This document shows, piece after piece, positions 1 through 12,954 of a stretch of DNA of 64,000 nucleotides. Each line of letters opens with the position of its first letter. The first letter of the stretch is position 1. The DNA comes from Aldrovandia affinis (lineage: Eukaryota > Chordata > Actinopteri > Notacanthiformes > Halosauridae), in the NCBI GenBank assembly GCA_029706075.1, contig JAINUG010000114.1:434001-498000 (forward strand). Reading direction: 5' to 3'. The notes beneath the pieces were generated by a model, which worked only from the letters and a program-made list of their open reading frames with translations, had not been told where the DNA came from and made no database searches. The translations under genes were made by a program, and so were the position numbers.

Positions 1-36
1 CTACTACTACTACTACTACTAATAATAATAATAATG
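1..36. repeat. (CTA)n/(AAT)n microsatellite
   Basis: The window opens inside a run of CTA triplets that changes into AAT triplets. It may extend to the left of the window. Confidence 0.9.
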
Positions 37-90
37 AGGAAACAATTAGGCAGCAGACGACATGTTGGCGCTGTTAGATTTCCGAATACA

Positions 91-530
91 TTTTACATTA
101 CATTTACATTTTAAGCATTTAGCAGACGCTCTTATCCAGATCGACTTACAATATGTACATTAATACATGGTAGGAACAATCATAGCACGTGCAAGAGATC
201 AGTGCAGTAATACAGCAATAAACCATTGCAGGCAGCTGCGTACCATACCTGTAACACTGGGAAGGAAAAGGTTAGTCAATTATTATTTTTTAATGGAGTA
301 AGCAGGGGTATATAGTGTTGAGCAAGTAGGCAGTGGTGATGACAATTAGCTAGATGTACAGAATTCAGTGGTAGTGGAGTCTGAAAAGGTGGGTTTGAGT
401 CTCTTGCGGAAGATCGCGAGTGATTCCCTTGGTCCTGACCGATTGCGGAAGATAGTTCCACCAGCGAGGGGTCAGGACAGAGAAGAGACGAGACCGCGAA
501 CACCTGCAGTACTCCAACATTGCCACAAGG
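91..530 (-). mobile_element. L2-type LINE, 3' terminal fragment
   Basis: On the minus strand this reads as the last part of a LINE reverse-transcriptase ORF followed by its 3' UTR. The coding part (about 545 down to 365) carries TPRWWNYLPQSVR, the usual 'APRLWNxLP' block near the end of LINE ORF2, and then the RKRLKTxLF-like closing motif in a shifted frame (ending LFRLHYH), so it is frameshifted and dead. The 3' end (150 down to 91) is the teleost L2/SINE tail GTAAGTCGATCTGGATAAG plus AGCGTCTGCTAAATG, then TGTAA-rich sequence. The 3' UTR is closely similar to the copy at 39195-39598. The 5' limit is unclear because a MITE end abuts at about 531. Confidence 0.7.
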
Positions 531-686
531 AAACGTGCGTACGCCAAATTGAAACCTGACGTGGAGCTGAGTACTTATCCACATCAAAGACCGTTTTTAT
601 AAATCTGAACTTTGGCGTGGATTTGAGCGTACGCACGTTCTAAGATCAAATCTGTGCATAAGTAAGTTTTTATAAATGAGGCCCCT
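531..686. mobile_element. MITE-like remnant with TTTATAAATGAGGCCCC end
   Basis: The right edge TTTATAAATGAGGCCCC resembles the terminal sequence of common fish MITEs. Inside, ACGTGCGTACG (533-543) is inverted as CGTACGCACGT (629-639), and TTTATAAA occurs twice. No matching left terminus is visible, so the copy looks truncated against the LINE fragment. Confidence 0.45.
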
Positions 687-842
687 GGCCTCTATTCAAT
701 CCAACCACAATCCACTTTATTCATCATTTTGAATAATAAATAAAAATGAACTTCCTTAAATTTGATGTTCAAAACTAAAGGCATAGTGCTGTGTGGCTAG
801 ATTGAAAATAATCTACTTTGTAATGATTATTCTCTTTGTGCA

Positions 843-1050
843 TCTACATTTTAGGCATCTTATCCAGAGCAACTTACATAGTTTACATTTTCTTTGACAT
901 ACAATCCATTTAAATACAGCTGCGTATTTTACTGAAGCAATGCAGGTTAAGTACCTTGCTCAAGGGTACAACGGCAGTGCCCCACCTGGGAATTGAACCT
1001 GCAACCTCTGAGTTACAAGCCCAGCTCTCTAACCATTACACTGCCAGCCT
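843..1050 (-). mobile_element. V-SINE (HE1/DANA-like), nearly full length
   Basis: Read on the minus strand, it starts with a tRNA-like head: a box A-like TGTAATGGTTAGAGAGC and box B GGTTCAATTCC. The conserved V-SINE core follows (CACTGCCGTTGTACCCTTG, GAGCAAGGTACTTAACCTG, TTGCTTCAGTAAA). It ends in a shortened LINE-type tail, GTAAGTTGCTCTGGATAAG, missing part of AGCGTCTGCTAAATG. V-SINEs are a known vertebrate superfamily transcribed by RNA polymerase III and mobilised by L2-type LINEs. No clean TSD was found. Confidence 0.8.
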
Positions 1051-4000
1051 TGTGAAGATTCAAACTCAATAATATAGTCACGTTCTTTGTCATGTTTGCT
1101 GCCTTCTCCATCTGACTGTTTCTAAAGACCCACAACTGAAGTCCAAACGGTAGACTGTTCTCTGTAGGCTCAGATTTGCGTATCAGTGTCCCTGACCAAG
1201 GCTGTTTACTGTTTCTGCTTCTTACATTTTTTTCTGCAATTCAGCAACACGGCCTAAAATCAATATGCAACAAGCTCAATACACTTTAAAACACACAAAA
1301 CTGATGATTGCACATCCCTGGCTGTCAGATTTATAGAGGGCTCTGACATGCATCACCCTTAATGAATTTCAAACATATAGCACCCATTAAATCCACGCTT
1401 TTGCTAAATGTTTCCAAGCAGTGCATTATGAAAGCGGAAACCTCTCTGTGTCTCAAAAGGGACAACTGGTACATGCAGATTGGACAAAAGGCTGGTGTGC
1501 TCTACTTGAGGTACATTACGGTGTGTAATATTACACTTTTAACATTTCTACAATATTTGTATTGTTTTATATATATTGGAGAGACAAGGGTGATGGGTAT
1601 CAACCAATTTGAATCCAATTTCAACAGAAACCTAAAGCAATACAAATACTTAAAATAGGGGATGTAAATAGGATAACTAAAAGAAATACAAATAAAATAA
1701 TAATAAATGAAAGTAGTAAAATAAGAGAAAGGTTGAATGCTGAGAGAAAAGACCTGAACAAAGAAGAAAAGCAACACATCAGCATGGACACATCTGCGCC
1801 TGAATAGCAGCATAGTAGATGCAGGCAAAGATGGAAATTTAGTTATTTTAAACATTAAACAGAAAGTGGTTTTCCACATGTAGAATGAAAGGCCGCCACA
1901 TTTACATAAAGTTGTTCATGGAACCTTGGGATATATAGCTTCATTTTTCAAGCTTAACAAGCATCAGTACCACTTTGACCCAATTGGAGGGGGAGGGTGG
2001 GACATTTTCAGTCAAATAGAATAAGGCTATGGCCTGTAATTGTTTATTTCAGAAATAATTCCAAATATTGAAGGTTGGGTTTGGTTATTGATTATTGGGT
2101 TAGGGGGGATTTGCTTCCCACACATGACAATACAAATCTCAAAATTTGGGTTCCAGAAGTTGTAAAGAGATTTGTATGACCAGAACATGTGGTGTAAGGT
2201 AGCAGGGGCTTGATGGAATCTTATAGAGGTGGGATCAAGAGGAAGATAGATTTTTACCACTCTTGTTCTGGATAAATGTAAACTGGTACATATAGATGAA
2301 GTATGGACCCAGTGTATAAAAGATTATGCCAAGTATTGTTGAAAAAATTCAAATCCTATATCTCGCTCCCAGTTAGACCTTAACTTGCATAAGAAAAGGC
2401 TTTTGATTTTATGAATAATATGTTAGATTCTAGAAATGCTGCCCCTTGAGAAGGGATCAGCATCAAGACAGTGGGCTATGGGACCATAATAATAATATAG
2501 TACATTAATTTTGACTTGTAATAGAAATGGCAATAAATGATTTGTTATGGTTTCTTTCTCCCTAAAAAGAGCAATTCATCAAATGTCACTCATAATCATA
2601 CAAATGAACATGTTTTCCATCTGGTCCCATTCTTTCTGCTTTGGTTGCATTTTTGCAAGTGTGCAGAAGTTCAATTATTGCAGTTAAACTGCTGATAAGA
2701 AAAGTGCCACATGGCTTGTATTATGGAAGTACCACAGATGTCTGTCTGTTCCATATTTTTTTGAGATGGCCAAAATATATGTATTCCAAGACATTATCGA
2801 CCTTTCTTTGTCCGCTGCCCCAATTTGCATGCAATCCATAGAGTAAACATGGTTACACAGTCTCTATGAGTTTTAACCATGATGGTGTTGTTGCAAGCTG
2901 TAATTTAGGGAGCCTGCAAATATTTGCATAGGGATGATTTTCCCAGGACTCTGTGTGTTCAAAGTCCCATGGAACCCTGGGAAAGTTCACACAGCTCACT
3001 GGCTTGGTGTGAGAACACTCCCCAGCAGAGCTTTATTACAGCAATCTCCTAAAGGAGTAAAAGCTTTCAGAAACAGGTCAGGACCATACAACTTAATTTC
3101 TGCATTTTTATAGCTTATTCTTGAATTTATAGGGTTTTGGTTTCAATAGAACATGCATTTTGTTCATTATGTCTGTATTTTGAGTTTAGAGGTCTATTGA
3201 TAATCTGTCATATTCAGTTCCGCTGTTAAACAGCATAGACTGTAACTGTAATATCAATAATCACTCATCAAAAGTTGAATGATTATACTCAGGTTTGTCC
3301 ACTTTGAGGTAAACAACAAACCTGAAAAGATGAGAGGCAATGTCAGGGAGAACGAGAGCATGAGCGTGTGAGAGAGAGAATGGGAAACAGAAAGCGAAAG
3401 AGAAAGATAGAGATATAACATACTTTAGGTGTACCTTTGTTTGATGTACAAATGCTCTACCACACAGCTTGCTGATAAAAATTAAACCCAGGCCATGAAT
3501 GCTATGGCATTTAAACATTTACCATCCCCTGACATGTTTTTCTCAAGCTCAAATGGCTGATCTGGTGAGCTTATCCCAGGTGGATGTTGCCCAGGAGGTT
3601 TATTGTGGAATCTTTGGTTCCAGTTAAAATTACTGTGCTGTGGGGGAGGAGCATTGGGGTGTTGCAAGAAAAATGGGATGCCACACGCTCTCTGTATTCC
3701 ACCACAGTACTCTGGCACTCAAGTTCCCCCATCACCAGTCACATTCCAGCTATAGAGGGGAGGAGTCGTCATGTCTCCTAGCGTGGCTCACTCTGGACAT
3801 AAATCTAGCAGTGGCTTTGATCAGCGCCAGCATTGATACATGGTTAAGGACAGACACGGATGCCCAGAAGGGACGTTGCTTGTTGGAAGCCTGAATAACA
3901 TTGCTGGGAGGTCTTTAAATAGAGCACTCGATTTGTGAGGGGCATTGTATTGTAGTTGAGGTTGTGGGCTCTTATGTGCAGCTGGGGCTTGTCAAAAATC

Positions 4001-4055
4001 CCACAATGCAGTAGTCATCTTCCATAATTCACCATCCCGCTGAGTATAGCAGCAT
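1051..4055. other. No recognisable gene
   Basis: AT-rich single-copy-looking sequence. Short open frames on both strands (longest about 125 codons) show no domain, no signal and no coding composition that I recognise. A purine-rich AGAGAGA stretch lies near 3369-3412. Confidence 0.5.
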
Positions 4056-4240
4056 TTAAGGATTTGGTCTTATAACCAGAAAGTTACAGGTTAGAATCGT
4101 GAACAGAGCACTGCTTTTGTACCCTCTAGTAAGGTAAAGTACCTGAATCGTTTTGGGTGAACATCAAGATAGAGCAAATAAAAATGTAAGCTACACACTG
4201 TAAGTGGCCCTGGATAAAACTGTCTACTAGGCAAATAAAT
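4056..4240 (+). mobile_element. Decayed V-SINE
   Basis: A diverged copy of the element at 843-1050. The tRNA-like part retains GTTACAGGTTAGAATCGTG around box B. The core retains AGAGCACTGCTTTTGTACCC and GTAAGGTAAAGTACCTGAAT. The 3' tail is GTAAGTGGCCCTGGATAAAA then CTGTCTACTAGGCAAAT. Substitutions are frequent, so this is an old insertion. Confidence 0.6.
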
Positions 4241-6162
4241 AGAATGGTCTGACTCAGCCGACTATGAAATAAAACACGATGGAGAGAACTAGGTCATGCA
4301 CAGGGAGACGGCACTCTGCATCAATATCCAATCAGCGCTTAAGAGTCAGAGTAATTTGCTACTCTAATTTGTATTATGTGGTGCACATTTGGTCTGATCC
4401 TGAGGCAGGCACAGAATGAAAGAGAGATTGATAGACATATGGGTGCAACTCATATGATAAAAATTGCATCTATTAATTATGGAGAGGGCCAGCTGATTAT
4501 TATCTCTGGACCTGACTTCAGAGACGTGCTGTTGAGGTTACGTGTGATACAGTAAATATCATTTAAAAGTCGATTTAAATCAGTCCTCTTCAAGTCAAGG
4601 CTTTCATGTTACAGGTGAATGGCGAGGGATCAATTCAAATTAATAATGGTGTTTAACAGCACACAAGGGAGAGGCAGTGAGCAAGAACCCCATGTCATTG
4701 GCTAAGACTACATATGAACAGTACTGACTACCCAAATAGCACAGTTCCTACTAACACAGAATTATTTTTTGCTATACTGATGTTGACCTACTTCATACAG
4801 TATATGGGCTAATCATATGCTCCACTTTTTCTTAAAAACATAAATATTCATGAGAATTAACATATAAAAGCTGTCAACCCACAGGGGTTGTGTAGGGGGA
4901 AACAATGGGAGCAAGTGGAGGCTGGTACTACAAACACATAAATACGGCCAGCCCCACACACAGAAACCTACACAGATACACACAGCCAGCCACATAGTCC
5001 CACATGCACATATATACAGGCAGCCAAAATTAATCCACACAAATCCTTATGCACATACTGAGGCAATGAATGTCGACTTCAGGCTCTGATTTACAGAAGG
5101 ATGACTCATTCCAGTGCAGACACCCCTATGACAATCCCATTCCATTCCACAGTCCCAACAGCCAGTGAAACACACCATTCAGTCCTCTTATCTGCCACAC
5201 AAAGGCCTCCAATGTTCAACGATATTCAGGGGTCTTAATCTTCTGTTTTTGGGGAATGAAACCACTGACCTCTCCTTACTCCACCCCCGTACTCCATTTT
5301 GTCTTTTCTGAGAAGCAAAGATCAAATCTAATTAAAGCCATAAAAATATTCAGCCCATCTGGGTTGTATAAGTCAAGAGAAGCTCCACTCTTAATGGCAG
5401 CATTAATCAAATATATCCGTGTGTCCTGATGGGTATCTGCTGAATTTCCAGATCTGACCGTTTTAAAGCCGTCCAGCTATCAATTGATCATGCAGCCCCT
5501 GTAGGTCTCTGTGACCCCAGGAAATCAGTGGTCATCTCATCAAAGAGAATAAAGAGGTCTACATTAACACTATTTTCCTCTTTTGCACCAGGGGTACAGG
5601 GTTGGAAGGTCCCAACAAGCTTATGCTATGGTGCTTTCCACCACTGTCACCCAACACCATCAGCTCTGACCACACCACTCCCAGTTCAAAGCATAAATCC
5701 AGGGATCAAGCGTTTACATGGCCCTCATAAGGGAAGGGCACTAGCGTACTATTATAATGCCGGTCAAAGGGAATAATATATCCAAAATAAGAAACAGGCT
5801 TTTTTGACATACTTTCAGTTCTACATGCAGGGAATGTGAGGTGAGGGAGGACCATTACAAGTTACCTTTTACTCACTCTAAATTAAACAGTGGACTGAAT
5901 CTGTGCCTGATGCTTTGCAGACACTCCAGGAATTAGATCACAGTCTTCCTATTTACACTGATTGAAGGGGCTATTTCCCTTGTCCGCAGTATAAATAATG
6001 CTGCCACTTTTGTCTGCAGTGGCCACAATGGTGAAAGGGTAGATGGAACTGTGGGAAATGTAGTTCCTTCTCACAGCCTGTGCCTGGTATGTGCCAAGGT
6101 ACACAACTCTATTAGGGCTCACTGATACTAACTGACCACCTCTACCAGCTGAAAATATTTGG
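4241..6162. other. No recognisable gene
   Basis: I see no exon with recognisable protein similarity and no RNA gene. A mild CA-rich patch lies at 4938-5040. Confidence 0.5.
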
Positions 6163-8296
6163 GAAATCAATCAATCAATCAATCTTTATTTTTTTATTTT
6201 TTTGTATAGCGCCATGTACAAACAGGTTGTCACACAACGCTTCACAATTGGCATTTTCCAGAGGGAATCAAAAAACCAGAAAACCATTGGAGCCAATGTG
6301 GGAAACGAGAAAATTATTCCCTGACCCCTTAAAAGGCGGTCGAGATGAACTCCTGGAAAATGGTGGGATACAGAGAAAAACAAAAACAAATAGTCCTTGA
6401 GGCTCATGAGGCTTAACAGACCACCGGAAGGGCATTCTTTGGCATCCTAAGTGTAGGGGTGGGGTGGACCTCATCCCTCTAGATACCAGGGCAGGGCGGG
6501 GGATGGAACCAGCAGCTAGGGTCCGGGCCAGCGGCATCCGGCTAACACATGGCAGGGGTGGGGGGTTGACTCTGTGGCAGGTGAGCTCCGGGCAGGTGCC
6601 ACGAAGCCGGGGAGAAAAGAGGAAAGGTGCAATAATGACTATGATAAATATCACACCGGATCAGGGGAAAGAGTAGAGTGATAACACTTTTGCACCAGCA
6701 GAAGTAATCTAGGGCAGCATAACTAGTTACGTGAGTGGCACAGGGAGCACGCAGCCATGAGGGCACTCAGAGACCATCCCACCACATCATCGGCAGTCCT
6801 GATAGGGGCGGATCATCACTTATGATTGGTGACAGTAAGGATAGCTCATTGCACCAGAAGGCTCTATTGCTACGCCCCCTCCACATCTGCACCTAATGAC
6901 TATAAGAGAGACTAAAGAGATGTGTTTTTAACCTAGACTTGAAAATTTAGACCGTGTCTGACTCCTTCACAGAGACGGGTAGACTGTTCCACAGTAAAGG
7001 AGCTCTATAGGAGAAAGCTCTGTCACCTGCTGTATTTTTTGATATTCTAGGGACTACCAAGTCACCTGCATCTTGTGAAAGAAGTGAACGTGAGGGATTG
7101 TAGGGATGAAGTAGATCAGTCAAATAAGAGGGTGCAAGTCCATGCAAAAACCTTATAAGTTAAGAGGAGTACCTTATAGTCTACAGTACACGATAGTTTA
7201 TAGGAAGCCAGTGAAGTGACGCTAACACAGGACTAATGTGCTCATACTTCTTTGTTCTAGTCAGGATCCTTGCAGCAGCATTCTGTACGAGTTGTAGGCT
7301 CCTGAGTGAGGTATTGGAACAGCCAGACAGTAATGCATTGCAATAATCGAATCTAGATGTAACAAAGGCATGTACCAATTTTTCTGCATCTATTAATGAC
7401 AGGAAGCCCCTAATTTTGGCAATATTCCTCAAGTGAAAGAAGGCTACTCTGGAAATGTTTTTGATGTGACTATCAAATGAGAGACCAGGATCTATAGTAA
7501 CACCAAAGTATTTTACCACCAAACTTGCAGCAACAGAGCAACCATCCAGATTCAGCGATAAATCAGATAACCCTCTTCTGAGGTTTTTGGGCCCCAAGAC
7601 CAACATCTCAGTTTTTTCAGTATTCAACAATAGAAAATTATCTGACATCCAGTCTTTTATGTCTTTAAAACAGGCCTCCAACTGTTCAAATTGTCCTTCG
7701 CCAGATTTCATTGATAGGTATAATTGTGTGTCATCTGCATAGCAGTGAAAATGTATGCCATGTTTACGAATGACATCACCAAGTGGCAACATGTAAAGGG
7801 AGAACAATAATGGCCCCAAAACCTTGAGGGACACCATATTCCACCTTAATGCGAGCAGAGGGCTCATCATTTAACTGCACAAATTGATACCTATCTGACA
7901 GGTAGGATTTAAACCAGGAGAGTGCCTGTCCACGCAGTCCAACTAGGTTTTCAAGACTGCTCAGAAGAGTTTGGTGGTCTATTGTGTCAAACGCAGCACT
8001 TAAGTCCAAAAGCACAAGAATAGAGACACATCCACAGTCAGCTGATATCAGTAAGTCATTGACAACTTTAATAAGAGCAGTCTCAGTGCTATAGTGTTGC
8101 CTAAATCCTGACTGAAAAGTTTCATAGACGTCATTTGATATCAGGAATGGAGTCAATCTCTGAGCTACAGCTTTCTCTAGAATTTTTGAAAGAAAAAAAG
8201 ATTCGAAATTAGCCTGTAGTTCCTGAGATTTTCGGTGTCAAGGTTTGGTTTCTTTAAAAGTGGCTTAATTACTGCCACTTTTTGAGAATTTGGCAT
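6163..8296 (-). mobile_element. 5'-truncated Rex1/L2-type LINE
   Basis: A minus-strand non-LTR retrotransposon. Its 3' end is at the low coordinate: (ATTG)n repeats and TATAGCGCCATGTACAAAC, a tail related to that of the LINE at 31018. About 780 bp of 3' UTR precede the reverse-transcriptase remains at 6947-8290. The 5' end is lost within the RT domain, just before the VIKPLLKK block, as expected from incomplete reverse transcription. No TSD was identified. Clade assignment (Rex1/Babar versus L2) is from memory of motif style and is tentative. Confidence 0.85.
6947..8290 (-). pseudogene. LINE reverse transcriptase, frameshifted
   Basis: The RT domain is read in three pieces. From 8290 to about 7800 it has [25 protein letters not shown] and motif [14 protein letters not shown]. 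The frame breaks around motif B (GVPQG, near 7810-7860), and the next frame picks up [13 protein letters not shown], the catalytic [27 protein letters not shown] and the C-terminal [24 protein letters not shown] and [12 protein letters not shown]. After stops near 7180-7150 the final block LLWNSLPVSVKESDTV lies at 6947-7147. The YADD catalytic pair survives but the ORF is broken, so it cannot make an active enzyme. It is a relative of the longer copy at 31723-35370. Confidence 0.85.
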
Positions 8297-8589
8297 ATAG
8301 GAAACACTCTTGCACACTTACACACTCTCTTCGCATAACAGTGTATGTCTCAAATTAGTGAAGTAAATAGGTATCATGCTAATATTTGTTTTGAAGTAAA
8401 TCATGTCATAATCAATTATTATATTTATTGCGGTTGTGCTGTTGGAGCAAGGAGGAGGAAGACAGAGAAAGAGAAAAAGAGAGATGTCAAAGTTGACCAC
8501 CTTTTAAGTAGGAAACCAGAGTGACGTATATTTCACAACCCCAAATGTATCCAAAATAAAGGAAATAAAGGAGTAGATTAACATAATTA

Positions 8590-8953
8590 GGGCGGCACGG
8601 TGGTGCAGTAGATAGCACTGTCGCCACAATCAAGACGGTCCCGGGTTCAAATCCCATCCCGGGCCTTTCTGTGTGTAGTTTGCATGTTCTCCCCGTGTCC
8701 AGATTTCCTCTGGGTACTCTGATTTCCTCCCACAGTCCAAAGATGTGCACGTTAGGCAAATTGGAGAGTCTAAATTGCGCATAGGTATTAGTGTGTGAGT
8801 GAATGGTGTATGTGCCCTGCAATGGATTGGTGCCCTATCCAGGGTATATTCCTGCCTCTCGCCAAATGCATGCTGGGATAGGCTCTAGCCCCCCGCGACC
8901 CTGACCAGGAATGAGCGGATTAGATAATGATTGAATGAATGAATGAATGAATG
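8590..8953 (+). mobile_element. tRNA-derived SINE (GGCGGCACGG family), copy 1
   Basis: The head GGCGGCACGGTGGTGCAGT and box B-like GGGTTCAAATCCC are tRNA-like. The body has GTTTGCATGTTCTCC, TTTCCTC and CACAGTCCAAAGA, and the 3' end is a (TGAA)n run. A perfect 10-bp duplication AACATAATTA flanks it (8580-8589 and 8954-8963), so both ends are well defined. Two further copies lie at 27583-27952 and 49100-49452. The family is very common in teleosts. Confidence 0.92.
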
Positions 8954-8963
8954 AACATAATTA

Positions 8964-11900
8964 ATTTGGTTGGGCTGATGAAGGGAGGTTCAGGTTTTGC
9001 TTCTGCTTGGAGCATTGGGCCAAAAGCACTGAGCTCTGCCCTCTACTTTAATTGGAGGTGACGTAATGTTTAAATTTAACAAAGCTCAATTAGTCCTCCT
9101 ACTTTGGAACAAGACGTGTGTAGTTAGCACAAAGCCAAAGCTATTATCTTCTACAAGTGCTGCACCGTGATTTCACTCTCCATGCAAGGAGGACCCAATT
9201 ACATCCTTTCATGTAACCTGATTAAATTTTACACCCGAGGGACTTCAAAACTCTGGTTGACGTGTTTCCAGGGAAAGCCAGAATGAAGTTTCTCCCTCGA
9301 CCAGTGCTTTTGTGTATTGCTTGTCGTTGTTTGGTTTGCAGATTAACAAAGCAGCCAGAATCAATCGAGGGATGGTGCAGTGGTAATGTATCCGCCTCTT
9401 TAAGGAAAGTACCTTCTCATACAGTACGTTAATGTCAGCTTCACTGCCTCATAAACAATGCAGAGCAGGGAGACAGAGATAGATCACACTCAGCTCATTG
9501 TCCCTGGTTAATGAGGTAGAACATATTTGACGGGGTTCCAAACATTAACTTTACCTGAAAATGGTCTTATTTAAATAGGTACTAGTCAATTAACACCTGT
9601 GGGAGATGTATTCTTTGAAAATTTGAAGTGTGGTCATTAATCCTTGGACTGATCTAAAGTTCTATTGGGGGAATTTAGGGGGTCCCCTTATTATTTTACC
9701 ACACTGACGCTCATCCGTCAAGTTGGCTTCTCTAGCGCCCCCAGTTGTCAAGCACAAAAGGTTCAAAGGAATCTGATTCAGAGACACGAAAAAATGAAAA
9801 TTGTGAAGCATCCTATCCTATCTGGAGCATCGCCGCTGTGGTTACGAGCCTCGCTATGCATGAAAGAGTATACGGAACAGGAGACAATCATCAAAGGCCC
9901 TGCAGGCATGTCTTTCTGTACCACACCACACACACATGCACGCTTACTGCACAGGCTTAGGGGCACACACTGCCTCCTGTTTCACAAACACGCATACTCA
10001 CTTAATCTCTCTGACACACAAATACTGCACTTTATCTTTCTCAGACACACCAGCACATACAAACATACACACATATACTTATTAATTCCTCTAATTTTCT
10101 TTCACACAAACACATGCATACACACAATAATGACCCACATGTCCTGTGACAACACAGATTTCCTTTGCGTGGAAGAGACAGGCAGCTCAACATGGATTTG
10201 TCTACAGAAAGCAACAAACAATTTGTGTGGAACCCCCAAAAAAGACAGAGAGAGAGAGAGAGGGGAGGCTGCAATTTGAAATTCAGCCACAGGGTGCCTA
10301 TTTGAATAAATCTTCCACTCTCTGTTTAATAACGTCGATGATGGCTGATCTGTCTTGGAGGCAGATGTTGTAGTACCCTGACTAGAAAGTGTGCAGATTA
10401 AAGCGTCCCTTCAAAACATTAAATTGGTGGAAAGCAGCTTGAGTAACATCACTTCATGAAAGAGAAGCTGGGGTTCTACAGAAAGCAAATATAAGAAAGA
10501 AGCAAATCAAAGAGAGTACTACAGTGGGTGGTCATTGGTCATTGGTCTATGAAATTCTCTTTTTTTTCTTGGAATCATTATGAGTGATGTCATGTTACCT
10601 TCTGCACCTGTCTAATTGTTATTGAAAAGAAATAGAAGATAAATAATGTTTGGGGAGCATGTTTGTTTATTACATTTAGCTTCCAGAATGTATTTGCATT
10701 GGTCACAAGGTGATCCCTCATTGCCTTGGATGCAGGTCACCCCCTCAGTTACACATCTGACCTAGTGGGTCAACTGGGACAAGAAATCAACCCCCCCATG
10801 TGATACTTCATCTCATTTTAAAATGTACTGAAAAGTGATGGATTCTAAGAAAAATTAAACCTGGGTAAAGTGCTTGGTAGGACAAATCAGCATTTACAAC
10901 AACTAAACACTTTCCCTGGGGTTCAATTACAAATGCTGTCATTTTTCAGGATAAGTCAATTTAAGGTAACATGTATGGTCATTAACTGTAATGAATTCAA
11001 TGCATTCATTAAAATCCATTCACCAACTTTATTTGCTGTTATAAAGTTTCTTGGCTTAAATGAGCTCTGTGGGCTTATAAGAGCAATGAATCACCCCATA
11101 CTACTGTCTTGCTGATTAACAAAACTAAAAAAAAAAATCTAAGCCATCCTCAACTATGGAAACAAATCCTATTTCTCCACAACACTCTAACTGCACCATT
11201 CTGTGTTTTGGTTGGTGGTGGTTGAACACAGTCTATGTCTTTGCTTTATGGGAGCCATTTTCACCAGTATAAAGAGCTTAGTTCAGCTTTAATGCCCAGT
11301 TGTGTGTCACAGCAACGTAAGACCTTGGCAGATTTATACCACATCCATGCACCACCCTCCCATTACATAAGAGTTTAAAATACAGTACTTTTTCCTAAAC
11401 AGGCAATGGCTAATCAAGTTGCCTGCTAGACTGGCAGAGTGAAAAAATGTTTATGAGAATATATTTGGAGGAGCCTAGGGAGACGGGAGGCAAAGTCAAC
11501 TAACAAAATTAAGAGTGAATCTGATTATGCCTTGCTTTGTTGTGAAGCAGAGGAGTAATTATGTGTGAGGTGGTTTTAAACTACCAGACTTTTAAAGCAG
11601 GTGAAGGTCCTTGAAGGAGAAAGTGCAAGCAAGGGAAACCAATAGAGTGCCCCAGGGCTGAACCCTCATTCTCATTTTAATTAGCGTAAGAGAGCTCCTA
11701 ACGATCAGGTATGATGGTGATGTAAAGACATGGAAATAAAATGCAATGTGCGAGGAACGCAGAGAGCAAAGCTGCCCCATTTCTTTTGTGCCAAGAGGCC
11801 GTTTCATGAAGCAGTGCTCACAAGAGCTTAAATGAAAATAATGAGGAAAATAGTCATATTAATATTATACACTCCCACCGATTATGAGCCACTGTAAGCC

Positions 11901-12480
11901 GTGAGGCCCAGAGAGATAAAGGGTTTCTCCATTATGGGTCTTTGTGTGAAACACTCCAACCCAACACTCCAATTTGTACTATTCTGATGTCCTAGTTCCT
12001 CTCTCCAAAACATGGGCCTATGCTTGTTCTGTGTTTGCTCACTGCAGAGTGTTTTAACTCTCATGGGAATACTGTGGAAGCCTGCAACCACACAAACAGA
12101 CTGAAAAACTGAAAACTGAACAACATATTGAAACATGCAAATAAATCCTGCTGCTGTCTTTCTGATATACGGTGAATCAATGGGCTTTCAGAACAGAACC
12201 AGCCTGGTGTGGCATGTGCTTTGACCAGAATAAGAACCAAAAAATGTCATATTTGACCTGCTCAAACTGACTTTTTTTGGCAGCACGTCGTAAACATGAG
12301 TGGATGACGGTAATGCACTTAACGGTGCATGTTGAGACATGTCGTCTACCCAGACTTGACAGATGTACTGATACCACCTTTTCATCCAAGTGAAATAATA
12401 ATAAATTATAGAGCCATATTCTGATAGCATCCTCAGCCTAAAAGAACTGACTCAAATCTTGCTCTGAATGTCACAGAGAT
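8964..12480. other. No recognisable gene; CA-rich patches
   Basis: Imperfect CACACA-rich sequence runs through 9928-10130, and a short (GA)n run lies at 10247-10262. The longest open frame (9665-10279, plus strand) is driven by these low-complexity runs and is not considered coding. Confidence 0.5.
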
Positions 12481-12844
12481 AGAGTGGGGAGACAGACTGC
12501 AACACTGTGCATCCTGTCCTGCCACCTGACAGCCCCGCACCCTTCAGTAAGCTCCGCGAAGAGAGGACAGCAACTAGAAATAGAAGTTGACTGTGAGAGC
12601 AGCATCTATGGAATCGGGGGGAGAGCGTCCCCGACACAGGCACCCAGCAGCCCTAGATTAAGAGCTTCGTCCCCTCGAATTCAGTTTTCTTACGTCCAAA
12701 GGATTAAGCAAAAGAAAAGAAAACCCCCCACTAATGCGAGGGTTCACACACCAACGCAGACAGATTCATGGAGAGGGGGAGGATGGAGAGAGGTGCAGAA
12801 AAGAGAGAAAGGGGATGGGGGTGAGAATAACGGAGAGCCCTTAC

Positions 12845-12940
12845 CCTCTCTGCACTGCTGCGTCTCAGAGTCCCGACCGGCAGCTTGAGGAGCAGTCTGC
12901 GGGTTCGGCCCGGGGTGACGGCCCCCTGAACCACCATCAT
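12845..12940 (-). CDS. Candidate first coding exon A (unidentified host gene)
   Basis: On the minus strand an ATGATGGTGG start (the second ATG, 12937-12935, has A at -3 and G at +4) opens 32 codons. The peptide begins MMVVQGAVTPGRTRR, continues LLLKLPVGTLRR and ends SSAER. It is directly followed by a donor-like GTAAGG (12844-12839) in phase 0. The upstream minus-strand sequence to about 13150 is GC-rich with CpGs and TG runs, as in many fish 5' UTRs. I do not recognise the protein. A chance ORF in GC-rich sequence is a real alternative. Confidence 0.3.
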
Positions 12941-12954
12941 GTGTGAGGAAGGAG

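Noticed and set aside
9665..10279. 204-codon ORF
   Set aside because: Much of it reads through CA-rich low-complexity DNA (His/Thr-rich), and no domain is recognisable.
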